From the NCBI GenBank assembly GCA_013391385.1, contig JACBFI010000011.1, positions 25,988 to 89,987 of the forward strand: a DNA stretch of 64,000 bases, in the 5' to 3' direction. The stretch is from Sediminibacterium sp. Gen4. Lineage in GTDB: Bacteria > Bacteroidota > Bacteroidia > Chitinophagales > Chitinophagaceae. The position numbers were made by a program, and so were the translations under genes. This document shows positions 42,725-51,504 of the stretch, piece after piece. The notes beneath the pieces are model-generated. The model did not search any database and was not told the DNA's origin. It was given only the letters and a program-made list of their open reading frames with translations. Each line of letters opens with the position of its first letter. The first letter of the stretch is position 1.

Positions 42725-44403
42725 TATAAATTTTGTTTCTTTAATTCAGACACTGCATAATCGGCAGCTCTGGCTGTGAATGCCATGTATGTTAATGATG
42801 GATTTACACAGGCTCCGGATGTCATGAAAGCACCATCAGTAACAAATACGTTTGGTGCATCCCACACTTGGTTGTATTTGTTCACAACAGATGTTTTTGG
42901 ATCATGTCCCATACGCGCTGTTCCCATTTCATGGATACCCCGACCAAGTACGCCATTCCCTTCATATCCTCTTACATCTTTTACGCCGGCATTGGTTAAC
43001 ATTTCAATAGCATCTGCTTCCATGTCTTTTCTCATTTTGAGTTCATTTTCTTTCAATTCACAATCAAAAGAAAGAACAGGAAGTCCCCACTTATCTTTTA
43101 CATTTTTATCCAACGTAATCTTGTTGTTATGATCAGGTAATACTTCCCCAAACCCCATCATACCAAAAGACCAGCCTCCGGGTTCAGTCAATGCATCTTT
43201 AAAATCTGCACCAATACTTAATTCAGCCACATCACGACCCCAGCCCTGACGAGAAGCACTTCCCTGATATCCGAACCCACGCAGGTAATCACGCTTATCA
43301 CCAAACAGGTTTTGGTAACGGGGGATATAAATACCGTTGGCGCGGCGACCAAAATAGTATTTGTCTTCATAACCCTCTACTCGTCCACCTGCACCTACAC
43401 CTAAGTGGTGGTCCATTACATTGTGTCCAAGTTCACCACTGCTGCTTCCTAAACCGTCAGGCCATATATCTGTTGCTGAATTCATCAGGATCCATGCGGA
43501 GTTCAATGCAGAAGCATTTAGGAAAATGATCTTTGCATTGTAGGTATAAGTCTGATTTGTTTCCGCATCCAATACTTCAACCCCCGTTGCACGCTTTTTA
43601 TCTTTATCGTATAATACTTTAGTAACGATGGACCATGGACGCAACGTTAAGTTGCCCGTTTTCATAGCGGCGGGTAATGTTGAAGACTGTGTACTGAAAT
43701 AAGCACCAAATGGACAACCCAACCAGCATTTGTTGCGATATTGGCAACTGGTACGACCCTCATGCTCTTTAGTAAGGTTCGCTGTTCTGCCGATGATCAT
43801 GGTACGCTGATTCTTATAATATTCTTTCAGTCGTTTTGCAAGATCTTTTTCTACGCAGTTGAGTTCCATTGGAGGAAGAAAATCGCTATCAGGAAGTTGT
43901 GGCAAGTTTTCTTTACTGCCGCTAATACCTGCAAATCGTTCTACATAAGTATACCACTTCTCAATATCCTTATAACGAACCGGCCAATCAACGGCAATAC
44001 CGTCTTTGGCATTGGCTTCAAAATCAAAATCACTCCAACGATAACTCTGGCGCCCCCACATCAGTGAACGTCCGCCCACATGGTATCCTCGGAACCAGTC
44101 GAAACGTTTTACTTCGGTGTATGGACTTTCCTTTTCATTTACCCAATAATCAAGATTGGTTTCATTCAAAGGATAATCGCGTTTCAACACAGGATAATCA
44201 TTGATCATCTGTTGTGTTCTTCTTCCACGATGGGGGAAGTCCCATGCTTCTTTATTGGCGTTCACGTAATCTTTGATGTGCTCAATATTACGTCCACGCT
44301 CGAGCATCAGTACTTTAAGCCCCTTTTCAGTAAGCTCTTTGGCAGCCCAGCCACCACTAATACCTGAGCCCACTACAATTGCGTCATAATTTTGATCGGC
44401 CAT
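42724..44403 (-). CDS. GMC-family FAD oxidoreductase (glucoside 3-dehydrogenase-like)
   Basis: The 559-residue protein has the FAD-binding GSGISGGWAAKELTEKGLKV, the GMC segment GRSLMWGRQSYRW, a Cys-rich region CQYRNKCWLGCPFGAYFSTQ and the catalytic pair in GIHEMGTARMG (His) and ACVNPSLT (Asn). With a Tat small subunit and a cytochrome c gene in the locus, it matches the three-part FAD-dependent glycoside 3-dehydrogenases that oxidise the C3 hydroxyl of sugars in the periplasm. The cysteine group is of the kind that binds an iron-sulfur cluster in those enzymes. Substrate is inferred. Confidence 0.9.
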   Translation of the reverse strand: MADQNYDAIVVGSGISGGWAAKELTEKGLKVLMLERGRNIEHIKDYVNANKEAWDFPHRGRRTQQMINDYPVLKRDYPLNETNLDYWVNEKESPYTEVKRFDWFRGYHVGGRSLMWGRQSYRWSDFDFEANAKDGIAVDWPVRYKDIEKWYTYVERFAGISGSKENLPQLPDSDFLPPMELNCVEKDLAKRLKEYYKNQRTMIIGRTANLTKEHEGRTSCQYRNKCWLGCPFGAYFSTQSSTLPAAMKTGNLTLRPWSIVTKVLYDKDKKRATGVEVLDAETNQTYTYNAKIIFLNASALNSAWILMNSATDIWPDGLGSSSGELGHNVMDHHLGVGAGGRVEGYEDKYYFGRRANGIYIPRYQNLFGDKRDYLRGFGYQGSASRQGWGRDVAELSIGADFKDALTEPGGWSFGMMGFGEVLPDHNNKITLDKNVKDKWGLPVLSFDCELKENELKMRKDMEADAIEMLTNAGVKDVRGYEGNGVLGRGIHEMGTARMGHDPKTSVVNKYNQVWDAPNVFVTDGAFMTSGACVNPSLTYMAFTARAADYAVSELKKQNL

Positions 44404-44447
44404 GGTCTTTTGTTTATGAAGGTTTGTTGTTTGTTTGTTGGCTTATT

Positions 44448-44527
44448 GCCTATGGTTCATAGCTAATAGCAATACAAATGATATATTCTGTTATATGCCA
44501 TCACCTATATGCTATTAGCTATCTGCT
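44448..44527. repeat. Intergenic inverted repeat of TAGCTAATAGC words
   Basis: The left arm GGTTCATAGCTAATAGCA pairs imperfectly with the right arm TGCTATTAGCTATCTGC. About 40 nt lie between. It sits between the isomerase stop (44531) and the GMC start. Confidence 0.68.
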
Positions 44528-44530
44528 ACC

Positions 44531-45415
44531 TCACACATCACACAACTGCACTGCTTTTCTCAATGATCCTATCTTGTCATTTCCCGTTGGTATGAATTCC
44601 TGTGCTACATATTGTTTGAATCCCGTCTCTACAATGGCTTTCATGATGGCAGGATAATAGAGTTCCTGTGTTTCATCAATTTCATGTCTACCAGGAACCC
44701 CTGCTGTATGATAATGACCAAAGTATTGATGATCTCTTTTAATGGTACGAATGATATCTCCCTCATTGATCTGCATGTGATAGATATCATAGAGCAACTT
44801 AAAATTAGGTGAGCCCAAACGCTTACACAATTCAACACCCCAGGCAGAGCTATCACACATATAGTCTTTATGATCTACTTTACTGTTGAAGAGTTCCATC
44901 TGAATGATCACCCCTTTCTTTTCTGCCAGTGACATGATCTTTTTCAAGCCATCCACACAATTCTTCAACCCTGTCTCATCATCCATACCATTTCTATTCC
45001 CACTAAAGCAAATAAGATTGGTATAACCGGCCTTAGCTACCAGTTCAATATGTTCAGTATAATTTTTAATCAATACATCATGATACTGCGTATCGTTCCA
45101 GCCTTTTACCAAGCCAATCTCAGCGCCATTACACATGGTTGAGATGAGGTTATGTTTTTTGAGAATGTCCCACTCTTTAGGTCCAACCAGATCAATACCT
45201 ACCAATCCCATTTCTTTCACAATTACACACAACTGATCCAGTGGAATATCATTGTAGCACCAGCGACAAACTGAATGATTGATATTGCCTTTGAGTGCCA
45301 TAGGCGAAGACTTTTTTTCTGCTTCTAATGCAAAAGAAGGCACAGATGTAGCAAGAAGTGCAGATCCTGCAAGCAATTGTTTAATCGTTTTTCTTCTGTT
45401 CTGATCTGTTCCCAT
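44531..45415 (-). CDS. Hydroxypyruvate isomerase-like TIM-barrel protein, exported
   Basis: The 294-residue protein has a signal of twin-arginine-like type (NRRKTIKQLLAGSALLATSV, then PSFALEA). The barrel contains INHSVCRWCYNDIPLDQL, GLVGIDLVGPKEWDILKKHN, IQMELFNSKVDHKDYMCDSS, LYDIYHMQINEGDI and the catalytic-side GHYHTAGVPGRHEIDE. It closely follows the Hyi pattern, but export and neighbours point to a different sugar. It is the first gene of the minus-strand run and shares a 355-nt divergent promoter region with the Gfo/Idh gene at 45771. Confidence 0.85.
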   Translation of the reverse strand: MGTDQNRRKTIKQLLAGSALLATSVPSFALEAEKKSSPMALKGNINHSVCRWCYNDIPLDQLCVIVKEMGLVGIDLVGPKEWDILKKHNLISTMCNGAEIGLVKGWNDTQYHDVLIKNYTEHIELVAKAGYTNLICFSGNRNGMDDETGLKNCVDGLKKIMSLAEKKGVIIQMELFNSKVDHKDYMCDSSAWGVELCKRLGSPNFKLLYDIYHMQINEGDIIRTIKRDHQYFGHYHTAGVPGRHEIDETQELYYPAIMKAIVETGFKQYVAQEFIPTGNDKIGSLRKAVQLCDV

Positions 45416-45770
45416 GATCGTTTTTTCGCAGGTAATAAATATAGGAATTAGTGTTTAAACAATAGCTGTCGACAGAGAAAAAATGATTGTCGGTGGATAC
45501 CCCATGAATAGGGGCGAATGGATCTGACTATAATGGCTTGCATAATCGTTGGTGTTAAGAATGAAAAACCTTATAAATGTAATTTTAATTTTTTCAACCC
45601 CTACTAAAATGTTTAACGCATGACAAAGTCTTAGACGATAAAACGAACAACTGTTCACTTTTATCTTTCCGTTTTAGTCAGCAAAATTTCGTCCGCTTCT
45701 TTTTTTTTAATAACCTTACATTTCTAAAATACTTTCAGCGCTTAATAACCGAAACCAAAAACGAATTGAC
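45416..45770. promoter_or_regulatory. Divergent promoter region of the sugar-oxidation locus
   Basis: This 355-nt gap between divergently transcribed genes has no open frame worth calling. It contains the perfect palindrome CTGTCGACAG (45466-45475) and a CCCC-N7-GGGG element (about 45499-45513), both candidate operators. TATCTTTC (about 45661) resembles a -7 element for the plus strand but is far from the start. No regulator gene is encoded in the locus. Confidence 0.4.
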
Positions 45771-46937
45771 ATGAATCGTAAACTCAGGATGGGTATGGTA
45801 GGTGGTGGTAAAGATGCCTTTATTGGTGCCATTCACCGCCTTGCCGCTAACATGGATGGACTGATTGAACTTTGTTGTGGAGCCCTCAGCATCAATCCCG
45901 AGATCGCGAAAGACTCTGGTCGCTCTTTGTTTTTACCGGAAGACCGGATCTATCTGACTTATGATGAGATGATCACCAAGGAAAGTCAGTTACCCGCTGA
46001 TCAGCGCATGGATTTTGTAACCATTGTTACTCCCAATTTCGCGCACTTTGCCCCTGCAATGATGGCATTGGAACATGGATTCCATGTAGTGATCGAAAAA
46101 CCCATCGCATTTACCCTTGACGAGGCGAAACAATTACATCAAAAAGTACAGGAAACAGGATTGATTCTTTGTTTGACACATACATATTCAGGATACCCAA
46201 TGGTAAAACAAGCCCGCGCCATGGTAACGGGCGGTGCATTGGGTAAGATTAGAAAAGTGTGGGTAGAATATCCACAAGGCTGGCTGAGCAAATTATCGGA
46301 AAGAGAAGGCAATGCACAAGCTGCCTGGAGAACAGATCCAAAAAAATCTGGTAAAGCAGGAGCTATGGGCGATATCGGTACCCATGCCGCACATTTGGCA
46401 GAATATGTAACCGGCTCACAAATCACGCATCTTTGTGCTGATTTGAATGCGATGGTGGAAGGACGTATACTCGATGATGATGGAAATGTTTTACTACGCA
46501 TGAGCAATGGAGCCCGTGGTGTTCTCATGGCTTCACAAGTAGCCGCAGGCGAAGAAAATGCGTTGAAGATTCGCATCTACGGCGAAAAAGGTGGTATTGA
46601 ATGGGCACAACATGAACCCAATACCTTACTTGTAAAATGGCTGGATCAACCTACACAAATTTTAAGAGCCGGTGGTAATTATGGTGATCGACTCAGTTCT
46701 TTTGCAACGTCTAATTGCAGAACTCCCGGCGGACACCCCGAAGGTTATCTCGAAGCTTTCGCGAATATCTACCGAAATTTCGCACAAACACTGTCTGCAA
46801 GGATCGATGGTACCACTCCTACTCCCGAAATGCTGGACTTCCCCAACACACAAGACGGATTAAGAGGCATGGCATTCATCGACAATGTAGTAGCATCCGC
46901 CGCCTCAACAGAAAAATGGACGGAATATAAGATATGA
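45771..46937 (+). CDS. Gfo/Idh/MocA-family oxidoreductase (cytoplasmic)
   Basis: The 388-residue protein lacks a signal peptide and starts with a Rossmann motif (MGMVGGGKDAFIGAIHRLAA). VTIVTPNFAHFAPAMMALEH, VIEKPIAFTLDEAKQL (conserved Lys) and GAMGDIGTHAAHLAEYVTG follow. It is an NAD(P)-dependent sugar or inositol dehydrogenase-type enzyme. It is followed 91 nt later by a TIM-barrel isomerase, and the two probably process sugars after uptake. In 3-keto-glycoside pathways such dehydrogenases re-reduce the keto sugar, a role that fits here by inference. Confidence 0.9.
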   Translation: MNRKLRMGMVGGGKDAFIGAIHRLAANMDGLIELCCGALSINPEIAKDSGRSLFLPEDRIYLTYDEMITKESQLPADQRMDFVTIVTPNFAHFAPAMMALEHGFHVVIEKPIAFTLDEAKQLHQKVQETGLILCLTHTYSGYPMVKQARAMVTGGALGKIRKVWVEYPQGWLSKLSEREGNAQAAWRTDPKKSGKAGAMGDIGTHAAHLAEYVTGSQITHLCADLNAMVEGRILDDDGNVLLRMSNGARGVLMASQVAAGEENALKIRIYGEKGGIEWAQHEPNTLLVKWLDQPTQILRAGGNYGDRLSSFATSNCRTPGGHPEGYLEAFANIYRNFAQTLSARIDGTTPTPEMLDFPNTQDGLRGMAFIDNVVASAASTEKWTEYKI

Positions 46938-46938
46938 G

Positions 46939-47020
46939 GAAGTGAAAAGTGAAAGGTGAAAAGTCAAACGGTTTCACTTTTCACCTTTCACTTTTGACTT
47001 TTGACTTTTCACTTTTGACT
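46939..47020. repeat. Intergenic inverted repeat of AAAAGTGAAAGGTG words
   Basis: The left arm (46939-46969) and right arm (46972-47020) pair around a 2-nt centre. The right arm has an extra set of CTTTTGACTTTTCA words. It lies between two plus-strand genes of the same run. Confidence 0.8.
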
Positions 47021-47028
47021 TAATCATC

Positions 47029-48087
47029 ATGACAACAATCAAAGGACCCGGAATTTTTTTAGCTCAGTTCATGGGTGATCAGGCACCATTCAATTCTTTG
47101 GACAGCATTTGTAAATGGGCGGCATCATTGGGTTTTACGGGTGTGCAAATTCCTTCCTGGGATGCTCGTTGCATCGATTTGCAAAAAGCAGCAGAAAGTA
47201 AAACCTATGCTGATGAGATTAAAGGTATTGTACAATCTGCCGGATTAGAGATCACGGAATTATCAACCCACTTACAAGGTCAACTCGTTGCAGTGCATCC
47301 TGCTTATGATGTATTATTTGATGGCTTTGCTCCTGAATCTGTTCGCGGTAATGCCAAAGCCAGAACAGCATGGGCTGTTGAACAATTAAAATATGCAGCC
47401 AAAGCATCTGCTAATCTGGGATTGAATGCACATGCTACTTTTAGTGGTGCATTGTTATGGCATACCGTATATCCATGGCCACAACGTCCGGCCGGATTGG
47501 TTGAAACCGGATTTACAGAGCTTGCCAACAGATGGAAACCCATTTTGGATGTATTTGATGAGCAGGGTGTAGACCTCTGCTATGAAATACATCCGGGCGA
47601 GGACCTGCATGATGGTATCAGTTATGAAATGTTTTTGGAGAAAGTCAATCATCATCCAAGAGCCTGTTTATTGTTTGATCCATCCCATTTCGTGTTACAA
47701 TGTTTAGACTATCTCAGTTATATCGATCATTATCATGAACGGATTCGCATGTTTCATGTAAAAGATGCCGAATTTAATCCCAGTGGAAAACAAGGTGTGT
47801 ATGGCGGATACCAAAACTGGATCAATCGCGCAGGAAGATTTCGTTCACTGGGAGATGGACAAGTAGATTTCAGTTCCATCTTCAGCAAATTGGCTGCTTA
47901 TGACTATAAAGGCTGGGCAGTGATGGAATGGGAATGTGCCATCAAACATCCGGAGACAGGTGCTGCGGAAGGTGCACCCTTTATTAAAAAACACATCATC
48001 CGCGTAACCGACAAAGCCTTCGATGATTTTGCCGGCACCGGATCAGATGAAAACTTTAACCGAAGAATTCTGGGAATCAATGAATAA
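47029..48087 (+). CDS. Sugar phosphate isomerase/epimerase (cytoplasmic TIM barrel)
   Basis: The 352-residue protein lacks a signal and has GIFLAQFMGDQAPFNSLDSI, FTGVQIPSWDARCIDL, ITELSTHLQGQLVAVHPAYD, LCYEIHPGEDLHDGISYEMF, LLFDPSHFVLQ, RMFHVKDAEF and WAVMEWECAIKHPETGAAEG. This is the metal-binding Glu/Asp/His/Glu set of the xylose-isomerase-like AP2EC family. It pairs with the preceding Gfo/Idh enzyme in sugar processing. Substrate unknown. Confidence 0.9.
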   Translation: MTTIKGPGIFLAQFMGDQAPFNSLDSICKWAASLGFTGVQIPSWDARCIDLQKAAESKTYADEIKGIVQSAGLEITELSTHLQGQLVAVHPAYDVLFDGFAPESVRGNAKARTAWAVEQLKYAAKASANLGLNAHATFSGALLWHTVYPWPQRPAGLVETGFTELANRWKPILDVFDEQGVDLCYEIHPGEDLHDGISYEMFLEKVNHHPRACLLFDPSHFVLQCLDYLSYIDHYHERIRMFHVKDAEFNPSGKQGVYGGYQNWINRAGRFRSLGDGQVDFSSIFSKLAAYDYKGWAVMEWECAIKHPETGAAEGAPFIKKHIIRVTDKAFDDFAGTGSDENFNRRILGINE

Positions 48088-48090
48088 CTT

Positions 48091-48175
48091 AGCAGGATAG
48101 CAGATAGCTTATAGTTCATAGCGAATCGCAATAACTTTTTTCCATCTATACGCTATGAACTATAAGCTATCTGCT
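48091..48175. repeat. Intergenic inverted repeat of GCAGATAGCTTATAG words
   Basis: The arms 48099-48123 and 48151-48175 are exact reverse complements (25 bp), containing AGCAGATAGCTTATAGTTCA. The left arm is preceded by an extra AGCAGGAT. It starts 4 nt after the upstream stop codon. Confidence 0.85.
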
Positions 48176-48205
48176 AACCTCACTCATCACCAAAACAAAT
48201 ACACC

Positions 48206-48598
48206 GTGAAAAAGTACTTAGTATCCCTTTCCATGTTAGCGATTCTGGCTGCATGTGGAGGAAATGAAGAGAAAAAAGAAACAGCAACAACTGCTACAAC
48301 CGCAACTGCAGCTGCAGATGACCTGAGCAGTAATCCAGATTATGTAAAAGGATTGGAGCTGATCGGAAAATCAGATTGTTTGACTTGCCATAAAGTAAGT
48401 GATAACCTTATCGGTCCATCTTACAAGCAAGTAGCAGAGAAATATGAAAATACAGAAGAGAATGTGGCAATGCTTGCCGGAAAAATCATCAAAGGAGGAC
48501 AAGGTGTTTGGGGTCAAGTACCTATGACAGCACATCCTACCATTAGTGAAGACGATGCAAAAGCGATGGTGAAATATATTATGCTCTTAAAGAAATAA
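48206..48598 (+). CDS. Lipid-anchored c-type cytochrome
   Basis: The 130-residue protein begins at a GTG (48206). It has a lipoprotein signal (MKKYLVSLSMLAILAAC), an Ala/Thr-rich linker and a class I cytochrome c domain with the heme motif CLTCHK and axial Met in QVPMTAHPTISEDDAKAM. I chose the GTG because it opens the signal; upstream in-frame codons lie in a repeat arm. It is the likely electron acceptor for the GMC dehydrogenase of the locus, linking sugar oxidation to respiration. The next gene follows after 2 nt. Confidence 0.9.
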   Translation: MKKYLVSLSMLAILAACGGNEEKKETATTATTATAAADDLSSNPDYVKGLELIGKSDCLTCHKVSDNLIGPSYKQVAEKYENTEENVAMLAGKIIKGGQGVWGQVPMTAHPTISEDDAKAMVKYIMLLKK

Positions 48599-48600
48599 TT

Positions 48601-49329
48601 ATGATACAAACCTGGATCACCGCCGCATTGTTAAGTACCATGTTGTTTTGTGGTACAAGCTCCGAACATGATACCACCATGAATAGTGTTCAACAAAAAG
48701 AAGAATGGATATCCTTATTTGATGGAAAAACAACCAAGGGTTGGAAAACTTATGGTAAGGAATCTATCGGACAAGCATGGAAAGTGGTAGATGGAACGCT
48801 GCATTTAGATGCTTCTGATAAAACAGACTGGCAGTCGAAAAGAGGGGGTGATATTATTCATGAGATGGAACTGGAAAATTTTCACCTCAAGCTAGATTGG
48901 AAGATCGCTAAAAACGGGAATAGCGGTATTATCTTCTGGGTACAAAATGATCCTTCCAAATACAAATACGTTTGGTATACCGGACCGGAAATGCAGGTGC
49001 TAGACAATGATGGACATCCAGATGCAAAGATCGATAAACACCGTGCCGGTAATTTATATGATCTGATTGCTTCAACAGAAGGTGTTACCAAGCCTGTTGG
49101 AGAGTGGAATACTGCTGAGATCATTTGTAACAAAGGCAAACTAGAGTTCAAATTGAATGGCACTTCCATATTATCAACCACCTATGGTGATGAGCAATGG
49201 AATAACTTAATTGCGAACAGTAAATTCAGATCCATGCCTGCTTTTGGCAAAAACTTTAAAGGACATATCGCTTTGCAAGATCATGGAGATAATGTGTGGT
49301 TTAAGAATATTGTGGTGAGGAAGCTTTGA
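48601..49329 (+). CDS. DUF1080 protein (3-keto-glycoside hydrolase-like), exported
   Basis: The 242-residue protein has a signal-like N-terminus (MIQTWITAALLSTMLFCGTS) and a DUF1080 jelly-roll: WISLFDGKTTKGWKTYGKES, FHLKLDWKIAKNGNSGIIFW, GPEMQVLDNDGHPDAKIDKH, AGNLYDLIAS and GHIALQDHGDNVWFKNI. Members of this family have been shown to cleave 3-keto-glycosides. Position directly after cytochrome c and close to a glycoside 3-dehydrogenase-like GMC enzyme strongly supports that role. Its acidic residues in LDND and the His in KHRAG are the likely catalytic/metal ligands (inference). Confidence 0.9.
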   Translation: MIQTWITAALLSTMLFCGTSSEHDTTMNSVQQKEEWISLFDGKTTKGWKTYGKESIGQAWKVVDGTLHLDASDKTDWQSKRGGDIIHEMELENFHLKLDWKIAKNGNSGIIFWVQNDPSKYKYVWYTGPEMQVLDNDGHPDAKIDKHRAGNLYDLIASTEGVTKPVGEWNTAEIICNKGKLEFKLNGTSILSTTYGDEQWNNLIANSKFRSMPAFGKNFKGHIALQDHGDNVWFKNIVVRKL

Positions 49330-49366
49330 GCTACAGGCTGCAAGCTTCAGGCTACAAGGGTTTATA

Positions 49367-49400
49367 AAACATCCGCTTTCTTTAGAGCGGATGTTTTTTT
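49367..49400 (+). terminator. Rho-independent terminator after the DUF1080 gene
   Basis: An AACATCCGCT..AGAGCGGATGTT hairpin is followed by a T run. It is preceded by an unpaired GCTACAGGCTGCAAG word of the repeat class seen elsewhere (49331-49359). Confidence 0.9.
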
Positions 49401-49410
49401 ATATTAGCTA

Positions 49411-50016
49411 ATGACTAAGCAAGACCCTCGTATTGATGCATATATTGCAAAAGCTGCTCCTTTTGCGCAAGTTATTTTACAACATATCCGGAAGTTGGTG
49501 CATAAAGCTTGTCCGGATATCACCGAAACCATGAAATGGAGTTTCCCGCATTTTGAATACAAAGGAGTGGTATGCAGCATGGCAGCTTTCAAACAACATT
49601 GTGCTTTTGGCTTTTGGAAAGCATCCATCATGAAGGACCCGAATAAAATCATGCAGATCAAAGACCGTGGTGCGATGGGACATTTTGATAGAATTACAAC
49701 TGTTAAAGACCTTCCGGCAGATAAGATCATGATCGCATATATCAAAGAAGCGGTGCAGTTAAATGAAAAGGGTATTAAGCTCCCTGCTAAAACAAAAACT
49801 ACTCAAAAAGAGATTGTAGTTCCGTCAGATATCATTGCAGCATTGAAAAAAAATACCAAAGCCAAAAAAGTATTTGAAGCTTTCTCCCCATCGCATCAAA
49901 AAGAATACATCGAATGGATTACAGAAGCCAAAACAGAACCCACCCGCATCAAACGCCTCAACACCATGCTAGAGTGGTTGGAAGAAGGCAAGGACAGAAA
50001 CTGGAAATACAAGTGA
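49411..50016 (+). CDS. YdeI/OmpD-associated (DUF1801-like) family protein
   Basis: The 201-residue protein has an N-terminal DUF1801-type domain (VILQHIRKLVHKACPDITET, then MKWSFPHFEYKGVVCSMAAF and CAFGFWKAS). A C-terminal YdeI region follows: VVPSDIIAALKKNTKAKKVF, EAFSPSHQKEYIEWITEAKT. The family is cytoplasmic, with no firmly assigned biochemical activity. The start codon lies only 11 nt after a terminator hairpin, so its promoter must overlap it. Confidence 0.85.
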   Translation: MTKQDPRIDAYIAKAAPFAQVILQHIRKLVHKACPDITETMKWSFPHFEYKGVVCSMAAFKQHCAFGFWKASIMKDPNKIMQIKDRGAMGHFDRITTVKDLPADKIMIAYIKEAVQLNEKGIKLPAKTKTTQKEIVVPSDIIAALKKNTKAKKVFEAFSPSHQKEYIEWITEAKTEPTRIKRLNTMLEWLEEGKDRNWKYK

Positions 50017-50096
50017 AATAGTGGATAGCGAATGGCTGATCGCAGATAGCAGATATTAGATATGTTTCAGTTTATATAGTATTTTTACCCTAGTCG

Positions 50097-50134
50097 GTCA
50101 ATAGTCAATAGACCATGGTCTATTGACTATTGAC
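50097..50134. repeat. Perfect 38-nt palindrome of CAATAGTCAATAG words
   Basis: Two 19-nt arms, GTCAATAGTCAATAGACCA and its exact reverse complement, abut without a loop. It is flanked by further words of the intergenic class: GCAGATAGCAGATA (50042) and CTTTTCACCTTTCACTTTTC (50135-50157). It lies directly upstream of tadA. Confidence 0.85.
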
Positions 50135-50161
50135 TTTTCACCTTTCACTTTTCACCTCCCC

Positions 50162-50611
50162 ATGCTCCCCGAATCCCACGAATATTTCATGCAGCAAGCG
50201 CTTAAAGAAGCTCAATTGGCTTTTGATGCGGATGAAGTTCCGGTGGGTGCTGTTGTGGTGATGAATCATAAGATCATTGCGCGCGGACATAACCAGGTGG
50301 AACTACTCAACGATTCCACTGCTCATGCAGAGATCCTCGCACTCACTTCAGCATACAGCAGTATGGGTAGTAAATATTTACCGGATGCAACCCTGTACGT
50401 TACCCTAGAACCCTGTTTGATGTGTTGTGGTGCCTTGTATTGGGGCAAAATAGGGCGCATCGTATATGGCGCCAGTGATGAAAAAAATGGATTCCATAAA
50501 CACCTCATCGCCAACCACTCCCCTTTTCACCCCAAAACAGAAGTTATTAGTGGTATCCTGAAAGATGAATGTGCATGGTTGATGAAGAATTTTTTTCAGC
50601 AGAAACGATAG
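50162..50611 (+). CDS. tadA: tRNA adenosine(34) deaminase-type nucleoside deaminase
   Basis: The 149-residue protein has the cytidine/deoxycytidylate deaminase zinc site HAEIL and PCLMCCGALYW, preceded by ADEVPVGAVVVMNHKIIARG and followed by RIVYGASDEKNGF. This fits TadA, which converts adenosine 34 of tRNA-Arg to inosine; a closely related guanine deaminase cannot be fully excluded. The start at 50162 is chosen because it opens with the typical HEYFMQQALKEAQLA helix; the longer in-frame sequence is translated repeat DNA. Confidence 0.9.
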   Translation: MLPESHEYFMQQALKEAQLAFDADEVPVGAVVVMNHKIIARGHNQVELLNDSTAHAEILALTSAYSSMGSKYLPDATLYVTLEPCLMCCGALYWGKIGRIVYGASDEKNGFHKHLIANHSPFHPKTEVISGILKDECAWLMKNFFQQKR

Positions 50612-50613
50612 GA

Positions 50614-50697
50614 AAAGCTACAAGCTTCAAGCCGCAAGCTACAAGAGAGGGGGGTAATTATTTACTTGCAGCGTGTAGCTTGAAGCTTGCAGCGCAA
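50614..50697. repeat. Intergenic inverted repeat of GCTACAAGCTTCAAG words
   Basis: The left arm (50614-50645) and right arm (50667-50697) pair imperfectly; both are made of GCTACAAG, CTTCAAG and CCGCAAG words. It starts 3 nt after the tadA stop. Confidence 0.8.
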
Positions 50698-50747
50698 AAC
50701 AGCTTTCGATTTAAGAAACAATTCATCTCCATTCCCCCTAACAACAG

Positions 50748-50755
50748 TAAATTTG
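50748..50755 (+). promoter_or_regulatory. -7 element of the superoxide dismutase gene (TAAATTTG)
   Basis: A perfect TAnnTTTG match lies 34 nt before the ATG at 50790. Confidence 0.55.
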
Positions 50756-50789
50756 TACCTCCTATTTAATCATTTAAAAAATCATAGTT

Positions 50790-51395
50790 ATGGCATTTAC
50801 TTTAGCAGCATTACCGTATGCACACGAGGCGTTAGAGCCACATATTGATACTACTACCATGCAAATTCACCATGGAAAACATCACCAGGCATATGTAGAC
50901 AACCTGAATAAAGCAATCGCAGGAACTGAACATGAAGGCAAATCATTGGAGCAACTGGTTGCTGCTGCAGGATCTATTAGTCCGGCAGTAAGAAACAACG
51001 GTGGTGGACATTGGAACCATACTTTTTTCTGGGAAAGTTTAGCTCCTAATGCAGGTGGCGCTCCATCTGGCGCTTTGGCGGATGCCATCAATGCAGCTTT
51101 TGGTTCTTTCGATGCATTCAAAGAAAAGTTTGCCAATGCCGGTATGACTCGCTTTGGAAGTGGTTGGGCTTGGTTGATTGTAAAAGATGGTAAACTGGAA
51201 GTGAGCTCTACTCCTAATCAAGACAATCCGTTGATGGATGTTGCCGAAGTAAAAGGAACTCCCATTTTAGGTGCTGATGTTTGGGAACATGCTTACTACC
51301 TCAAATACCAAAACCGTCGCGCTGATTATCTTGCTGCATTTTGGAATGTAGTGAACTGGAATAAAGTGGCTGAACGTTTTGCAGCAGCTAAGTAA
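50790..51395 (+). CDS. sod: Superoxide dismutase (Mn/Fe family, Mn-type signature)
   Basis: The 201-residue cytoplasmic enzyme has the expected ligands: His27 in [13 protein letters not shown], His in [14 protein letters not shown], and Asp/His in [20 protein letters not shown]. The glycine in NNGGGHWNH and the glutamine in [10 protein letters not shown] are at positions typical of Mn-using enzymes, although metal choice in Bacteroidota is often flexible. It removes superoxide. The gene has its own promoter and is followed by an inverted repeat. Confidence 0.95.
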   Translation: MAFTLAALPYAHEALEPHIDTTTMQIHHGKHHQAYVDNLNKAIAGTEHEGKSLEQLVAAAGSISPAVRNNGGGHWNHTFFWESLAPNAGGAPSGALADAINAAFGSFDAFKEKFANAGMTRFGSGWAWLIVKDGKLEVSSTPNQDNPLMDVAEVKGTPILGADVWEHAYYLKYQNRRADYLAAFWNVVNWNKVAERFAAAK

Positions 51396-51401
51396 TTCTT
51401 T

Positions 51402-51481
51402 ATAAGCTGCAAGCTACAAGCTTCAAGCTGCACGAATATTTCTATCCCTTTCGTGCAGCTTGAAGCTTGTGGCTTGCAGCC
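51402..51481. repeat. Intergenic inverted repeat of AAGCTGCAAGCTACAAG words
   Basis: The arms 51402-51436 and 51450-51481 pair almost perfectly (CAAGCTTCAAGCTGCACGAA at the inner end). It starts 6 nt after the superoxide dismutase stop. Confidence 0.85.
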
Positions 51482-51504
51482 TTTTTCACACCAAATAATC
51501 AATC

